A DNA stretch of 7,540 nucleotides. It comes from Burkholderiaceae bacterium (GTDB lineage Bacteria; Pseudomonadota; Gammaproteobacteria; Burkholderiales; Burkholderiaceae). The stretch is taken from positions 1 through 7,540 of the forward strand of contig JASLEM010000439.1 of NCBI GenBank assembly GCA_030151165.1, read 5' to 3'. The notes beneath the pieces were generated by a model. That model was given only the letters and a program-made list of their open reading frames with translations, was not told the DNA's origin and did not search any database. This document shows, piece after piece, positions 1-4,979 of the stretch (positions within the stretch are counted from its first letter, which is position 1; the number at the start of each line of letters is the position of its first letter). The translations under genes and the position numbers were made by a program.

Positions 1-879
1 GGCGAACGCGAGGTCGGGCTTGCCGGTCTCGCACCAGATCATGTCGGCGACTTCGGCATACGCCAGGCCGCGGCTGATGGCCTGCTCCAGGCCGTTGCGG
101 GTGCGGAAGAAGCCTTCGACGGTGCGCTCGCCGGTGCAGAACGGCTTGTCGTTGTCGTCGATGTCGCTGGTGACGAGGTCGCCCGCTTCGGCGTCGGTGC
201 GGGCCAGCAGCACGGTCGGCACGCCCATGACGTCGGCGGCCAGGCGCGCGGCGTTGAGCTTGGCGACGGCTTCGCGCGTCGGCACGAGCACCTTGCCGCC
301 CATGTGGCCGCACTTCTTCGCGGCGGCGAGCTGGTCCTCGAAGTGGACGCCCGCGGCGCCCGCCTCGATCATCGACTTCATCAGTTCGAACGCGTTCAGC
401 ACGCCGCCGAAGCCGGCTTCGGCATCGGCCACGATCGGGGCGAAGTAGTCGACGTCGTTCTTGCCTTCCGACCACTGGATCTCGTCGGCGCGCTTGAACG
501 TCGCGTTGATCTTCTTGACGACCTTCGGCACCGAGTCGACCGAGTACAGCGACTGGTCGGGGTACATCTCGCCGTTGCTGTTGGCGTCGCCGGCAACCTG
601 CCAGCCGGACAGGTAGATCGCCTTCAGGCCGGCCTTGACCTGCTGCATCGCCTGGTTGCCCGTCAACGCGCCCAGCGAATTGACGAAGGGCTCGGTGTTG
701 ACCAGGTTCCACAGCTTCTCGGAGCCGCGCTTGGCGAGCGTGTGGTCGATCTGCAGCGAGCCGCGCAGGCGCACGACGTCGGCCGCGGTGTACGAGCGCT
801 TGATGCCCTTCCAGCGCGGGTTCTCGGCCCAGTCCTTCTCGAGGGCGGCAATCTGTTGGTCGCGGGTCAGTTGGGTCAT
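1..879 (-). CDS. aceA: Isocitrate lyase, N-terminal 293 residues (C-terminus outside window)
   Basis: This enzyme cleaves isocitrate to glyoxylate and succinate, the first step of the cytoplasmic glyoxylate shunt used for growth on acetate and fatty acids. I translated the minus strand directly: it starts [13 protein letters not shown] and stays open for 293 codons to the window edge. Family landmarks are YLSGW (residues 89-93), the ADAEAGFGG metal/substrate region (about 151-159), HFEDQ (179-183) and the catalytic signature KKCGHMGGK (188-196), with Cys190 as the active-site cysteine. ARTDAEA and the WCETGKPDL segment also fit. Bacterial homologues are about 430 residues long, so roughly two-thirds is present. 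An AAGGAAG ribosome site (884-890) sits four bases before the ATG and fixes the start. It is transcribed away from the agmatinase gene and need not share its control. No damage is seen. The family call is essentially certain. Confidence 0.97.
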   Translation of the reverse strand, partial: MTQLTRDQQIAALEKDWAENPRWKGIKRSYTAADVVRLRGSLQIDHTLAKRGSEKLWNLVNTEPFVNSLGALTGNQAMQQVKAGLKAIYLSGWQVAGDANSNGEMYPDQSLYSVDSVPKVVKKINATFKRADEIQWSEGKNDVDYFAPIVADAEAGFGGVLNAFELMKSMIEAGAAGVHFEDQLAAAKKCGHMGGKVLVPTREAVAKLNAARLAADVMGVPTVLLARTDAEAGDLVTSDIDDNDKPFCTGERTVEGFFRTRNGLEQAISRGLAYAEVADMIWCETGKPDLAFA

Positions 880-964
880 GGTGCTTCCTTCGGTCGGTAG
901 ATGAAAAGAGGAGAAAAACGGTTCTGGCTTGGGATCAAGCGTAAACCCGTCGCCGCCGAAATGG

Positions 965-987
965 AAGACTTATGTCTTATATAAGAC
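965..987. promoter_or_regulatory. Candidate operator: three alternating AAGAC/GTCTT half-sites
   Basis: AAGAC (965-969), GTCTT (974-978) and AAGAC (983-987) lie at exact 9-bp steps in alternating orientation. The last two form a perfect 14-bp palindrome, GTCTTATATAAGAC (974-987). The first two form a dyad around TTAT. A degenerate fourth copy, GTCTA, lies at 998-1002. The array is about 90-110 bp upstream of the aceA start codon, and the TATATA in its centre could itself be part of the aceA promoter, so a bound protein might control aceA. The repeat geometry is seen directly; the operator role is inferred. I cannot name the regulator with confidence; GT...AC dyads of this kind are common for GntR-type repressors. 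Confidence 0.5.
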
Positions 988-1005
988 CAAAGAAGTAGTC
1001 TATTG

Positions 1006-1055
1006 TTTTCAACAACTTAGCATGTACTTTTCACGATACGGCATCGCAGTTTTCA
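1006..1055 (+). repeat. TTTTCA repeated three times at exactly 22-bp spacing
   Basis: TTTTCA occurs at 1006-1011, 1028-1033 and 1050-1055, so the copies start exactly 22 bp apart, about two helical turns. The sequence between the copies is not conserved, so this is a spaced short motif and not a tandem duplication. The third copy is the left arm of the palindrome TTTTCAT-A-ATGAAAA (1050-1064). It could be a same-face series of protein-binding sites or phased T-tracts that bend the DNA. Chance is possible in this AT-rich patch. Confidence 0.45.
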
Positions 1056-1059
1056 TAAT
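1030..1059 (+). promoter_or_regulatory. Possible sigma-70 type promoter for speB
   Basis: CATAAT (1054-1059) matches five of six bases of the -10 consensus. TTCACG (1030-1035), 18 bp upstream, matches four of six bases of the -35 consensus. Transcription would begin near 1066 and give a leader of about 205 nt before the agmatinase ATG at 1273. The -10 element lies inside the palindrome at 1050-1064, so a protein bound there could block it. The match is only moderate and long leaders are unusual, so another promoter closer to the gene remains possible. Confidence 0.25.
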
Positions 1060-1090
1060 GAAAAATCTTGCTGCGCTGCGACACGCCTTC

Positions 1091-1128
1091 ATTTCATATC
1101 GCGAAACGCTGATTTCCCGATGCGAAAT
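1091..1128 (+). repeat. Two TTTC-N7-GAAA elements, 21 bp apart
   Basis: TTTC (1092-1095) with GAAA (1103-1106), and TTTC (1113-1116) with GAAA (1124-1127), have the same seven-base spacer and similar flanks (AT before, GC just before GAAA). The second extends to ATTTC...GAAAT. The elements lie 21 bp apart, again two helical turns. They resemble paired operator sites and would be in the speB leader or its promoter-proximal region. The pattern is seen in the sequence; the role is inferred. Confidence 0.35.
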
Positions 1129-1272
1129 CCGTCGGGTGGACAGCCGCGCGAACGCTGGAATCGCGCCCCGCGAAGCTTCCGCGCCGCACCCGTCGCTTAT
1201 GATTTCGGCTCAGCCCGCCTCAGGACGGCCAAGGCGCTGACGCACTCGCAAGACTTCGAAAGGTCGGCCCTC

Positions 1273-2241
1273 ATGACCGCCTTCCCGTACCTCTCGCACG
1301 CCGGATTCATCGGCGCCGCGAAGGCCGCCCCCGAACACCCGTTCGCCGTCGCCGGCGTCTGCTGGGACGGCGCCGTGACGAACCGCCCCGGCGCCCGCTT
1401 CGGCCCGCGCGCGATCCGCGCCGCCAGCCAGATGCTGTGCGACGCCACGCACCCGTATTTCGACGTGTCGCCCACGCCCTTCCTCGGCGACGCGGGCGAC
1501 CTCGCGCTGCCCAACACCTGCCTCGAACGCATGCGCGAGGCGATGCCCGCCCAGGTATCGCCGCTGATCGCCGCGCACCACATGTGCTGGCTCGGCGGCG
1601 ACCACTCGATCACGCTGCCGCTGCTGCGCGCCTATCGCGCCCACTTCGGCCGGCCGCTGGCCGTCGTGCACTTCGACGCCCACTGCGACACCTGGACCGA
1701 CCACTTCGGCGAGCCCAGCGGGCACGGCACCTGGGTGTACGAAGCGATCCAGGAAGGGCTCGTCGTGCGCGAATGCATGACGCAGTTCGGCATCCGCTCC
1801 GCCGGCGACCGCGCGCCGCGCGAGTACGTGCGCGACCAGGGCGGCCTGATCTTCACCGGACGCGACCTGCGCGGCCTCGCGAGCCCGGCGCAGCTGGAGC
1901 CGTTCGTCGAGCAGCTGCGCGCGCGCTGGCGGGCGGCGGAGTGCCCGCCGCTGTACCTCAGCTTCGACATCGACTGCCTCGACCCCGCCCACGCGCCCGG
2001 CACCGGCACGCCCGAGCCCGCGGGGCTCAGCACGGCGGCCGCGTTCACGCTGGTCGAGGCACTGAGCGCCCTGCCCTTCGTCGGCATGGACTGCGTGGAA
2101 GTCGCCCCTGCGTACGATGTCAGCGAGATGACGTCGCAGGCCGCAGCACAGATCGTGTGGACTTATCTGGCGGGGCGGGTGAAGTCCCTCCGTTACACCG
2201 ACATTCAGCAAAACGATCTTGCGAAACAGCAGATGCCATGA
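1273..2241 (+). CDS. speB: Agmatinase (arginase/ureohydrolase family)
   Basis: This cytoplasmic binuclear-manganese ureohydrolase is predicted to convert agmatine to putrescine and urea. The 322-residue product has all family signatures in order: LGGDHS (107-112), FDAHCDT (134-140) and SFDIDCLDP (230-238) followed by APGTGTPE (241-248). This gives the six expected metal ligands His111, Asp135, His137, Asp139, Asp232 and Asp234. The GHGTWVYEAIQEGLV segment (150-164), including His151, resembles the substrate-binding HGT region of agmatinases more than arginases; a guanidinobutyrase activity is the main alternative. The length suits the family (about 300-320 residues). The ATG at 1273 has GAAAGG (1258-1263) nine bases upstream; the same frame is open to an ATG at 1120, but that 51-residue extension is arginine-rich and unlike any ureohydrolase. 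Fifty-four bases downstream lies the hemerythrin-like gene, probably co-transcribed. The nearby puu genes support putrescine as the product. Confidence 0.88.
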   Translation: MTAFPYLSHAGFIGAAKAAPEHPFAVAGVCWDGAVTNRPGARFGPRAIRAASQMLCDATHPYFDVSPTPFLGDAGDLALPNTCLERMREAMPAQVSPLIAAHHMCWLGGDHSITLPLLRAYRAHFGRPLAVVHFDAHCDTWTDHFGEPSGHGTWVYEAIQEGLVVRECMTQFGIRSAGDRAPREYVRDQGGLIFTGRDLRGLASPAQLEPFVEQLRARWRAAECPPLYLSFDIDCLDPAHAPGTGTPEPAGLSTAAAFTLVEALSALPFVGMDCVEVAPAYDVSEMTSQAAAQIVWTYLAGRVKSLRYTDIQQNDLAKQQMP

Positions 2242-2284
2242 GATGCTGGAGTCAACCCCCAGCTGTCCCTTGCCAGTCATTTCC

Positions 2285-2290
2285 GAGGAG
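2285..2290 (+). promoter_or_regulatory. Ribosome binding site fixing a GTG start
   Basis: GAGGAG lies five bases before GTG at 2296. It is the strongest Shine-Dalgarno match among the plus-strand genes of the window and supports the GTG as start of the hemerythrin-like gene over any internal ATG. Confidence 0.75.
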
Positions 2291-2295
2291 TTGCC

Positions 2296-2838
2296 GTGAA
2301 CGAATCCCGCTCGAACGACACCCCCATCGCCGGCGCCCTGCCGGTCCTCGACCGAGTCGATGCCACGCATGACCAGATGCGCTACTGGCTCGGCGAATTG
2401 CAGAGCCTGGTCAACCACATGGAAGACCGCGGCTGGGACACCTGGGCGCGCGACCACGCCCGCTCGGTGATCGACTTCTTCTCCAACACCGCGCGCCAGC
2501 ACCACGTCGACGTCGACCGCCAGGTTTGCCCGCTGATCTCCGGCCGCGGCGACGACTTCATGGACACCCATGTCGACCGCCTGCGCCAGGACCAGGGCTG
2601 GCTGGAGGAGAACTGGCGCGAAGTGCTGGCCCAGCTGCAGCCGGTCGCCGAGGGTTTCGGCGGCTACGACATCGACATGCTGCGCCACGCCGCCGACGTC
2701 TACGCCGCGCTGCTGCTGGAGCATCTCGCGCTCGAGCAGGGCACGGTGTTCCCCGCGGCGCGCGCGTCGGCCGACGTGCAGTTGCAAGGCGCCGAGATGC
2801 GGCGCGCGCAGAGCTCGGCCGTCGCCGCGGCCCGCTGA
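2296..2838 (+). CDS. Hemerythrin-like (HHE cation-binding) domain protein
   Basis: This 180-residue soluble, probably cytoplasmic protein has the four-helix pattern of bacterial hemerythrin/HHE proteins, which bind a diiron centre used for O2 binding or sensing and iron or nitrosative-stress functions. Helix A carries DATHDQ with His25; helix B is HHVDVDRQVCP (69-79); helix C is LRQDQGWLEENW (96-107); helix D is EHLALEQGTVFP (142-153). Helix D keeps His143 and Glu147. By matching the HxxxE...P spacing of helices B and D, the helix B glutamate position is Val73, although Asp74 is adjacent. Helix C has Gln100 where relatives usually have histidine (LRxDHxxL). The metal site may therefore be altered or mononuclear. 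There is no signal peptide or membrane segment; the C-terminal 25 residues are low-complexity, rich in Ala, Arg and Gln. It lies 54 bp after speB, probably in the same transcript. Its link to polyamines is unknown. Confidence 0.82.
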   Translation: MNESRSNDTPIAGALPVLDRVDATHDQMRYWLGELQSLVNHMEDRGWDTWARDHARSVIDFFSNTARQHHVDVDRQVCPLISGRGDDFMDTHVDRLRQDQGWLEENWREVLAQLQPVAEGFGGYDIDMLRHAADVYAALLLEHLALEQGTVFPAARASADVQLQGAEMRRAQSSAVAAAR

Positions 2839-2860
2839 GGCCCGTCCGACCGCGCGGCGT

Positions 2861-2885
2861 CGCCTCGCGTGTGATGCGCGAGGCG
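2861..2885. terminator. Hairpin between convergent genes, possible bidirectional terminator
   Basis: CGCCTCGCG (2861-2869) and CGCGAGGCG (2877-2885) form a perfect 9-bp stem around a seven-base loop. An outer pair, GGCCCG (2839-2844) with CGGGCC (2888-2893), could extend it with internal mismatches. It fills the 63-bp gap between the stop codons of the hemerythrin-like gene and the convergent lrp-type gene. There is no T-tract on either side, so classic intrinsic termination is uncertain; it may act with Rho or simply protect 3' ends. Confidence 0.5.
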
Positions 2886-2901
2886 TGCGGGCCGCCGGCC
2901 G

Positions 2902-3387
2902 TCACTCCTGCAACAACAGCGCCGTCGTCTTCTTGACGGTGCGCAGCACCAGCATCGAGTTCGAGCGTTCGACGCCCGGCAGCCGCATCAGCACGTCCGT
3001 GTGGAAGCGCTCGAGATCCTCCGCGTCGCGGTACGCGAAGCGGATCAGGTAGTCGTTCGCGCCGGCGACGTAGAAGCAGTCGAGGATCTCCGGTGCCTCG
3101 CGCACGGCGGCCTCGAAGGCTTCGAGGATCGCGTTGCTCATCGTCGCGAGGTTGATGATGGTGAAGCTCACGCCGCTCTGGCCGACCAGCTTCGGGTTCA
3201 GCAGCGCCACGTAGCCGGCGATCACGCCGGTGTCCTCCAGTTGCTTCACGCGGCGCAGGCACGCCGACGGCGACAGGTGCACGCGCTGGGCGAGCTCGAC
3301 GTTCGACAGCCGGCCGTCCGCCTGCAATTCGCTCAAAATTCCACGATCTATCGCATCCAATTGCAGGGATTTCGGAATTTGGCGCAT
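2902..3387 (-). CDS. Lrp/AsnC-family transcriptional regulator
   Basis: This 161-residue protein has the two-part Lrp/AsnC structure. An N-terminal winged helix-turn-helix (about residues 8-60) begins LDAIDRGILSELQADGR and contains SNVELAQRVHLSPSACLRRV. A C-terminal ligand-binding/oligomerisation RAM domain (about 70-155) contains the characteristic GANDYLIRF turn (109-117). The family forms octamers or dimers of dimers that sense amino acids or related small molecules, often controlling an adjacent divergent catabolic gene. Here it is divergent from the aminotransferase-puu genes, so local control of polyamine use is the obvious inference, in place of the PuuR repressor of Escherichia coli. 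The effector is unknown; a polyamine-derived amino acid is possible. The ATG at 3387 has no recognisable Shine-Dalgarno, and the first 20 codons are less GC-rich than the rest, both consistent with weak or self-limiting expression. It is convergent with the hemerythrin-like gene. Confidence 0.93.
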   Translation of the reverse strand: MRQIPKSLQLDAIDRGILSELQADGRLSNVELAQRVHLSPSACLRRVKQLEDTGVIAGYVALLNPKLVGQSGVSFTIINLATMSNAILEAFEAAVREAPEILDCFYVAGANDYLIRFAYRDAEDLERFHTDVLMRLPGVERSNSMLVLRTVKKTTALLLQE

Positions 3388-3555
3388 GACGTGCGAGCTA
3401 CGGTTGAGTTATTCGCATGATATTGCGTTTTCACGGGCTTACCCTGTGTCAACGAGCCAGCACATTGCGCGACTGTCCCGCTACAGTCCTGACATGCCCG
3501 ACATGACGCGCCGATGACGCCGTCGGGACGCCCCGGAATCCACCGAAAGCCCCCC
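3388..3555. promoter_or_regulatory. Divergent control region between the lrp-type and aminotransferase genes
   Basis: This 168-bp region must carry promoters for both directions. Visible symmetric elements are CGCA-TGATAT-TGCG (3414-3427), AT-rich in the middle as Lrp-type sites often are, and GACTGT-N6-ACAGTC (3471-3488), a perfect 6-6-6 inverted repeat. A direct repeat GACATG-CCC-GACATG follows (3491-3505). A consensus TTGACA reads toward the lrp-type gene (3452 down to 3447), but no good -10 lies 16-18 bp from it. TACAGT (3482-3487) is a possible -10 for the plus strand without a convincing -35. Regulator binding here, including autoregulation, is inferred from the layout. Confidence 0.45.
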
Positions 3556-3558
3556 ATG
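3530..3558 (+). repeat. Leader motif, copy 1 (before the aminotransferase)
   Basis: The bases just before the aminotransferase ATG (GCCCCGGAATCCACCGAAAG, 3530-3549, then a C-run) nearly match those before puuA at 7181-7204 after a few one-base gaps. Both copies carry GAAAG as the only Shine-Dalgarno-like element, both end in a C-run directly before ATG, and both genes continue with TCC. It may be a shared translational control element or the remnant of a duplicated leader. The match is seen; the function is inferred. Confidence 0.45.
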
Positions 3559-4863
3559 TCCGCCAGCCTCGACGCCTACTGGATGCCCTTCACGGCCAAC
3601 CGCCAGTTCAAGAAGGCCCCGCGCCTGTTCACGAAAGCGTCGGGCATGCACTTCTGGACGGACGACGGCCGCCAGGTGCTCGACGGCATCGCCGGCCTGT
3701 GGTGCGTCAACGCCGGCCACGCGCGCCCGAAGATCGTGCAGGCGATCCAGCAGCAGACGGCCGAGATGGACTTCTGCCCGCCGTTCCAGATGGCGCATCC
3801 GAAGGCGTTCGAGCTCGCGCAGAAGGTCGCCGAGATCGCGCCCGCCGGCATGAACCGCGTGTTCTTCACGAACTCGGGCTCGGAGTCGGTCGAGACCGCG
3901 CTGAAGATGGCCATCGCCTACCACCGCGTGCGCGGCGAGGGCCAGCGCACCCGCCTGATCGGGCGCGAGCGCGGCTACCACGGCGTCAACTTCGGCGGCA
4001 TCTCCGTCGGCGGCATGGTCGCCAACCGCAAGATGTTCGGCACGATGCTGGGCGGCGTCGACCACATCCGCCACACGCACGACCTCGCCCGCAACGCGTT
4101 CACCGTCGGCCAGCCGGCGCACGGCGCGGAGCTGGCCGACGACCTCGAGCGGCTCGTCGCGCTGCACGACGCGTCGACGATCGCCGCCGTGATCGTCGAG
4201 CCCGTCGCCGGATCGACCGGCGTGCTGATCCCGCCGCAAGGCTACCTCCAGCGCCTGCGCGAGATCTGCGACCGCCACGGCATCCTGCTGATCTTCGACG
4301 AGGTCATCACCGGCTTCGGCCGCACCGGCAACGCGTTCGCCGCCCAGACCTTCGGCGTCACGCCCGACCTCATCACCTGCGCGAAGGGCCTCACCAACGG
4401 CGCCGTGCCGATGGGCGCGGTGATCGCGAAGCAGCAGATCCACGACGTCTTCATGACCGGGCCCGAGCACCTGATCGAGTTCTTCCACGGCTACACCTAC
4501 TCGGCCCACCCGCTCGCCTGCGCCGCCGGCCTCGCGACGCTCGAGACCTACGCCGACGAAGGCCTGCTCACGCGCGCGGCCGACATGGCCGGCTACTTCG
4601 CCGACGCGCTGCACTCGCTCAAGGGCCTGCCGAACGTGATCGACGTGCGCAACACCGGCCTGATCGGCGGCGTCGAGCTCGCGCCGATCGCCGGCGCGCC
4701 GACCAAGCGCTCGTTCGACGTCTTCCTCGACTGCTACGAACGCGGCGCGCTCGTGCGCACCACGGGCGACATCGTCGCGCTGTCGCCGCCGCTGATCATC
4801 GAACGCTCGCACATCGACCAGCTGATCGACATCCTCGGCACCGCCATCCAGCGCGCCGCCTGA
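3556..4863 (+). CDS. Class III PLP-dependent omega-aminotransferase (beta-alanine/putrescine type)
   Basis: This 435-residue cytoplasmic fold-type I aminotransferase transfers an amino group from a terminal (omega) amine, typically to pyruvate. Landmarks are the N-terminal WMPFTANRQF (9-18), LDGIAGLW (42-49), the cofactor phosphate-binding TNSGSE (105-110), RGYHGVN (139-145), IFDEVITGFGRTG (246-258) with Asp248 contacting the pyridine nitrogen, and CAKGLTNGA (275-283) with Lys277 as the Schiff-base lysine. The HGYTYSAHP segment (311-319) and Arg401 also fit. From memory it most resembles beta-alanine:pyruvate transaminases, which also include putrescine and omega-amine enzymes. In this locus it may deaminate putrescine, GABA or beta-alanine from longer polyamines; sequence alone does not decide. 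ATG 3556 is chosen over ATG 3514 because GAAAG (3545-3549) lies six bases upstream and the 14 extra residues are not family-like. It opens the puu gene run, divergent from the lrp-type gene. Confidence 0.92.
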   Translation: MSASLDAYWMPFTANRQFKKAPRLFTKASGMHFWTDDGRQVLDGIAGLWCVNAGHARPKIVQAIQQQTAEMDFCPPFQMAHPKAFELAQKVAEIAPAGMNRVFFTNSGSESVETALKMAIAYHRVRGEGQRTRLIGRERGYHGVNFGGISVGGMVANRKMFGTMLGGVDHIRHTHDLARNAFTVGQPAHGAELADDLERLVALHDASTIAAVIVEPVAGSTGVLIPPQGYLQRLREICDRHGILLIFDEVITGFGRTGNAFAAQTFGVTPDLITCAKGLTNGAVPMGAVIAKQQIHDVFMTGPEHLIEFFHGYTYSAHPLACAAGLATLETYADEGLLTRAADMAGYFADALHSLKGLPNVIDVRNTGLIGGVELAPIAGAPTKRSFDVFLDCYERGALVRTTGDIVALSPPLIIERSHIDQLIDILGTAIQRAA

Positions 4864-4886
4864 ACGACCCGACCCGACTGTCCGAT

Positions 4887-4901
4887 CGAACGAGACGTTC
4901 G
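4887..4901 (+). other. Small hairpin in the aminotransferase-puuB gap
   Basis: CGAACG (4887-4892) and CGTTCG (4896-4901) pair perfectly across the three bases AGA. A second small hairpin, CCTTC-TCC-GAAGG, lies at 4947-4959. Both fall in the 116-bp gap between the aminotransferase stop and the puuB start. Neither has a T-tract, so they look more like transcript-processing or attenuating structures than terminators. The pairing is seen; the role is speculative. Confidence 0.25.
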
Positions 4902-4979
4902 CCTCCCGCCGACCCCGACGATGCGCGCCGCCACGGGCCGCATCGCCCTTCTCCGAAGGCTTGCCTAGCGCACCGACCC

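Larger units (their letters stand above)
880..1272. other. Divergent aceA/speB intergenic region
   Basis: This 393-bp non-coding region separates divergently transcribed aceA and speB. Its middle (about 950-1130) is clearly more AT-rich than the flanking genes and carries ordered short repeats, listed separately: AAGAC/GTCTT half-sites at 965-987, three TTTTCA copies at 1006-1055, a TTTTCAT-A-ATGAAAA palindrome at 1050-1064 and two TTTC-N7-GAAA elements at 1092-1127. The stretch from 1130 to 1257 returns to high GC. It contains only a modest potential hairpin, GCGCGA (1146-1151) pairing with TCGCGC (1161-1166) across nine bases, and would form most of the speB leader. Open frames here, including the in-frame extension of speB back to 1120, look non-coding: they are arginine-rich, lack ribosome sites and resemble no family I know. 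Confidence 0.7.

Noticed and set aside
304..900. 198-codon plus-strand open frame opposite aceA
   Set aside because: It is antisense to isocitrate lyase, whose catalytic motif and full reading frame are intact.
1058..1240. 60-codon open frame beginning MKNLAALRHAF in the aceA-speB gap
   Set aside because: There is no Shine-Dalgarno, its start overlaps the palindrome and likely promoter, and its second half is shadow-like. A leader peptide cannot be excluded but nothing supports it.
1120..1272. Upstream start for agmatinase adding 51 residues
   Set aside because: There is no ribosome site at 1120, and the added residues are unlike any ureohydrolase; ATG 1273 has GAAAGG at nine bases.
1210..2787. 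525-codon open frame on the minus strand across speB and the hemerythrin-like gene
   Set aside because: It is antisense to two well-supported genes with intact motifs. Its translation is dominated by Arg, Ala, Val, Gly and His, the usual look of GC-rich shadow frames.
3424..3452. Complete sigma-70 promoter for the lrp-type gene built on the consensus TTGACA
   Set aside because: The -35 match is perfect but the bases 16-18 bp away do not resemble a -10; the closest, TATCAT, is 24 bp away.
3699..4979. Long in-frame extension upstream of puuB through the aminotransferase gene
   Set aside because: The frame is open because of high GC content, but the translated extension is arginine/alanine-rich and overlaps the true aminotransferase in another frame. 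The PuuB-like sequence begins only at the ATG at 4980.
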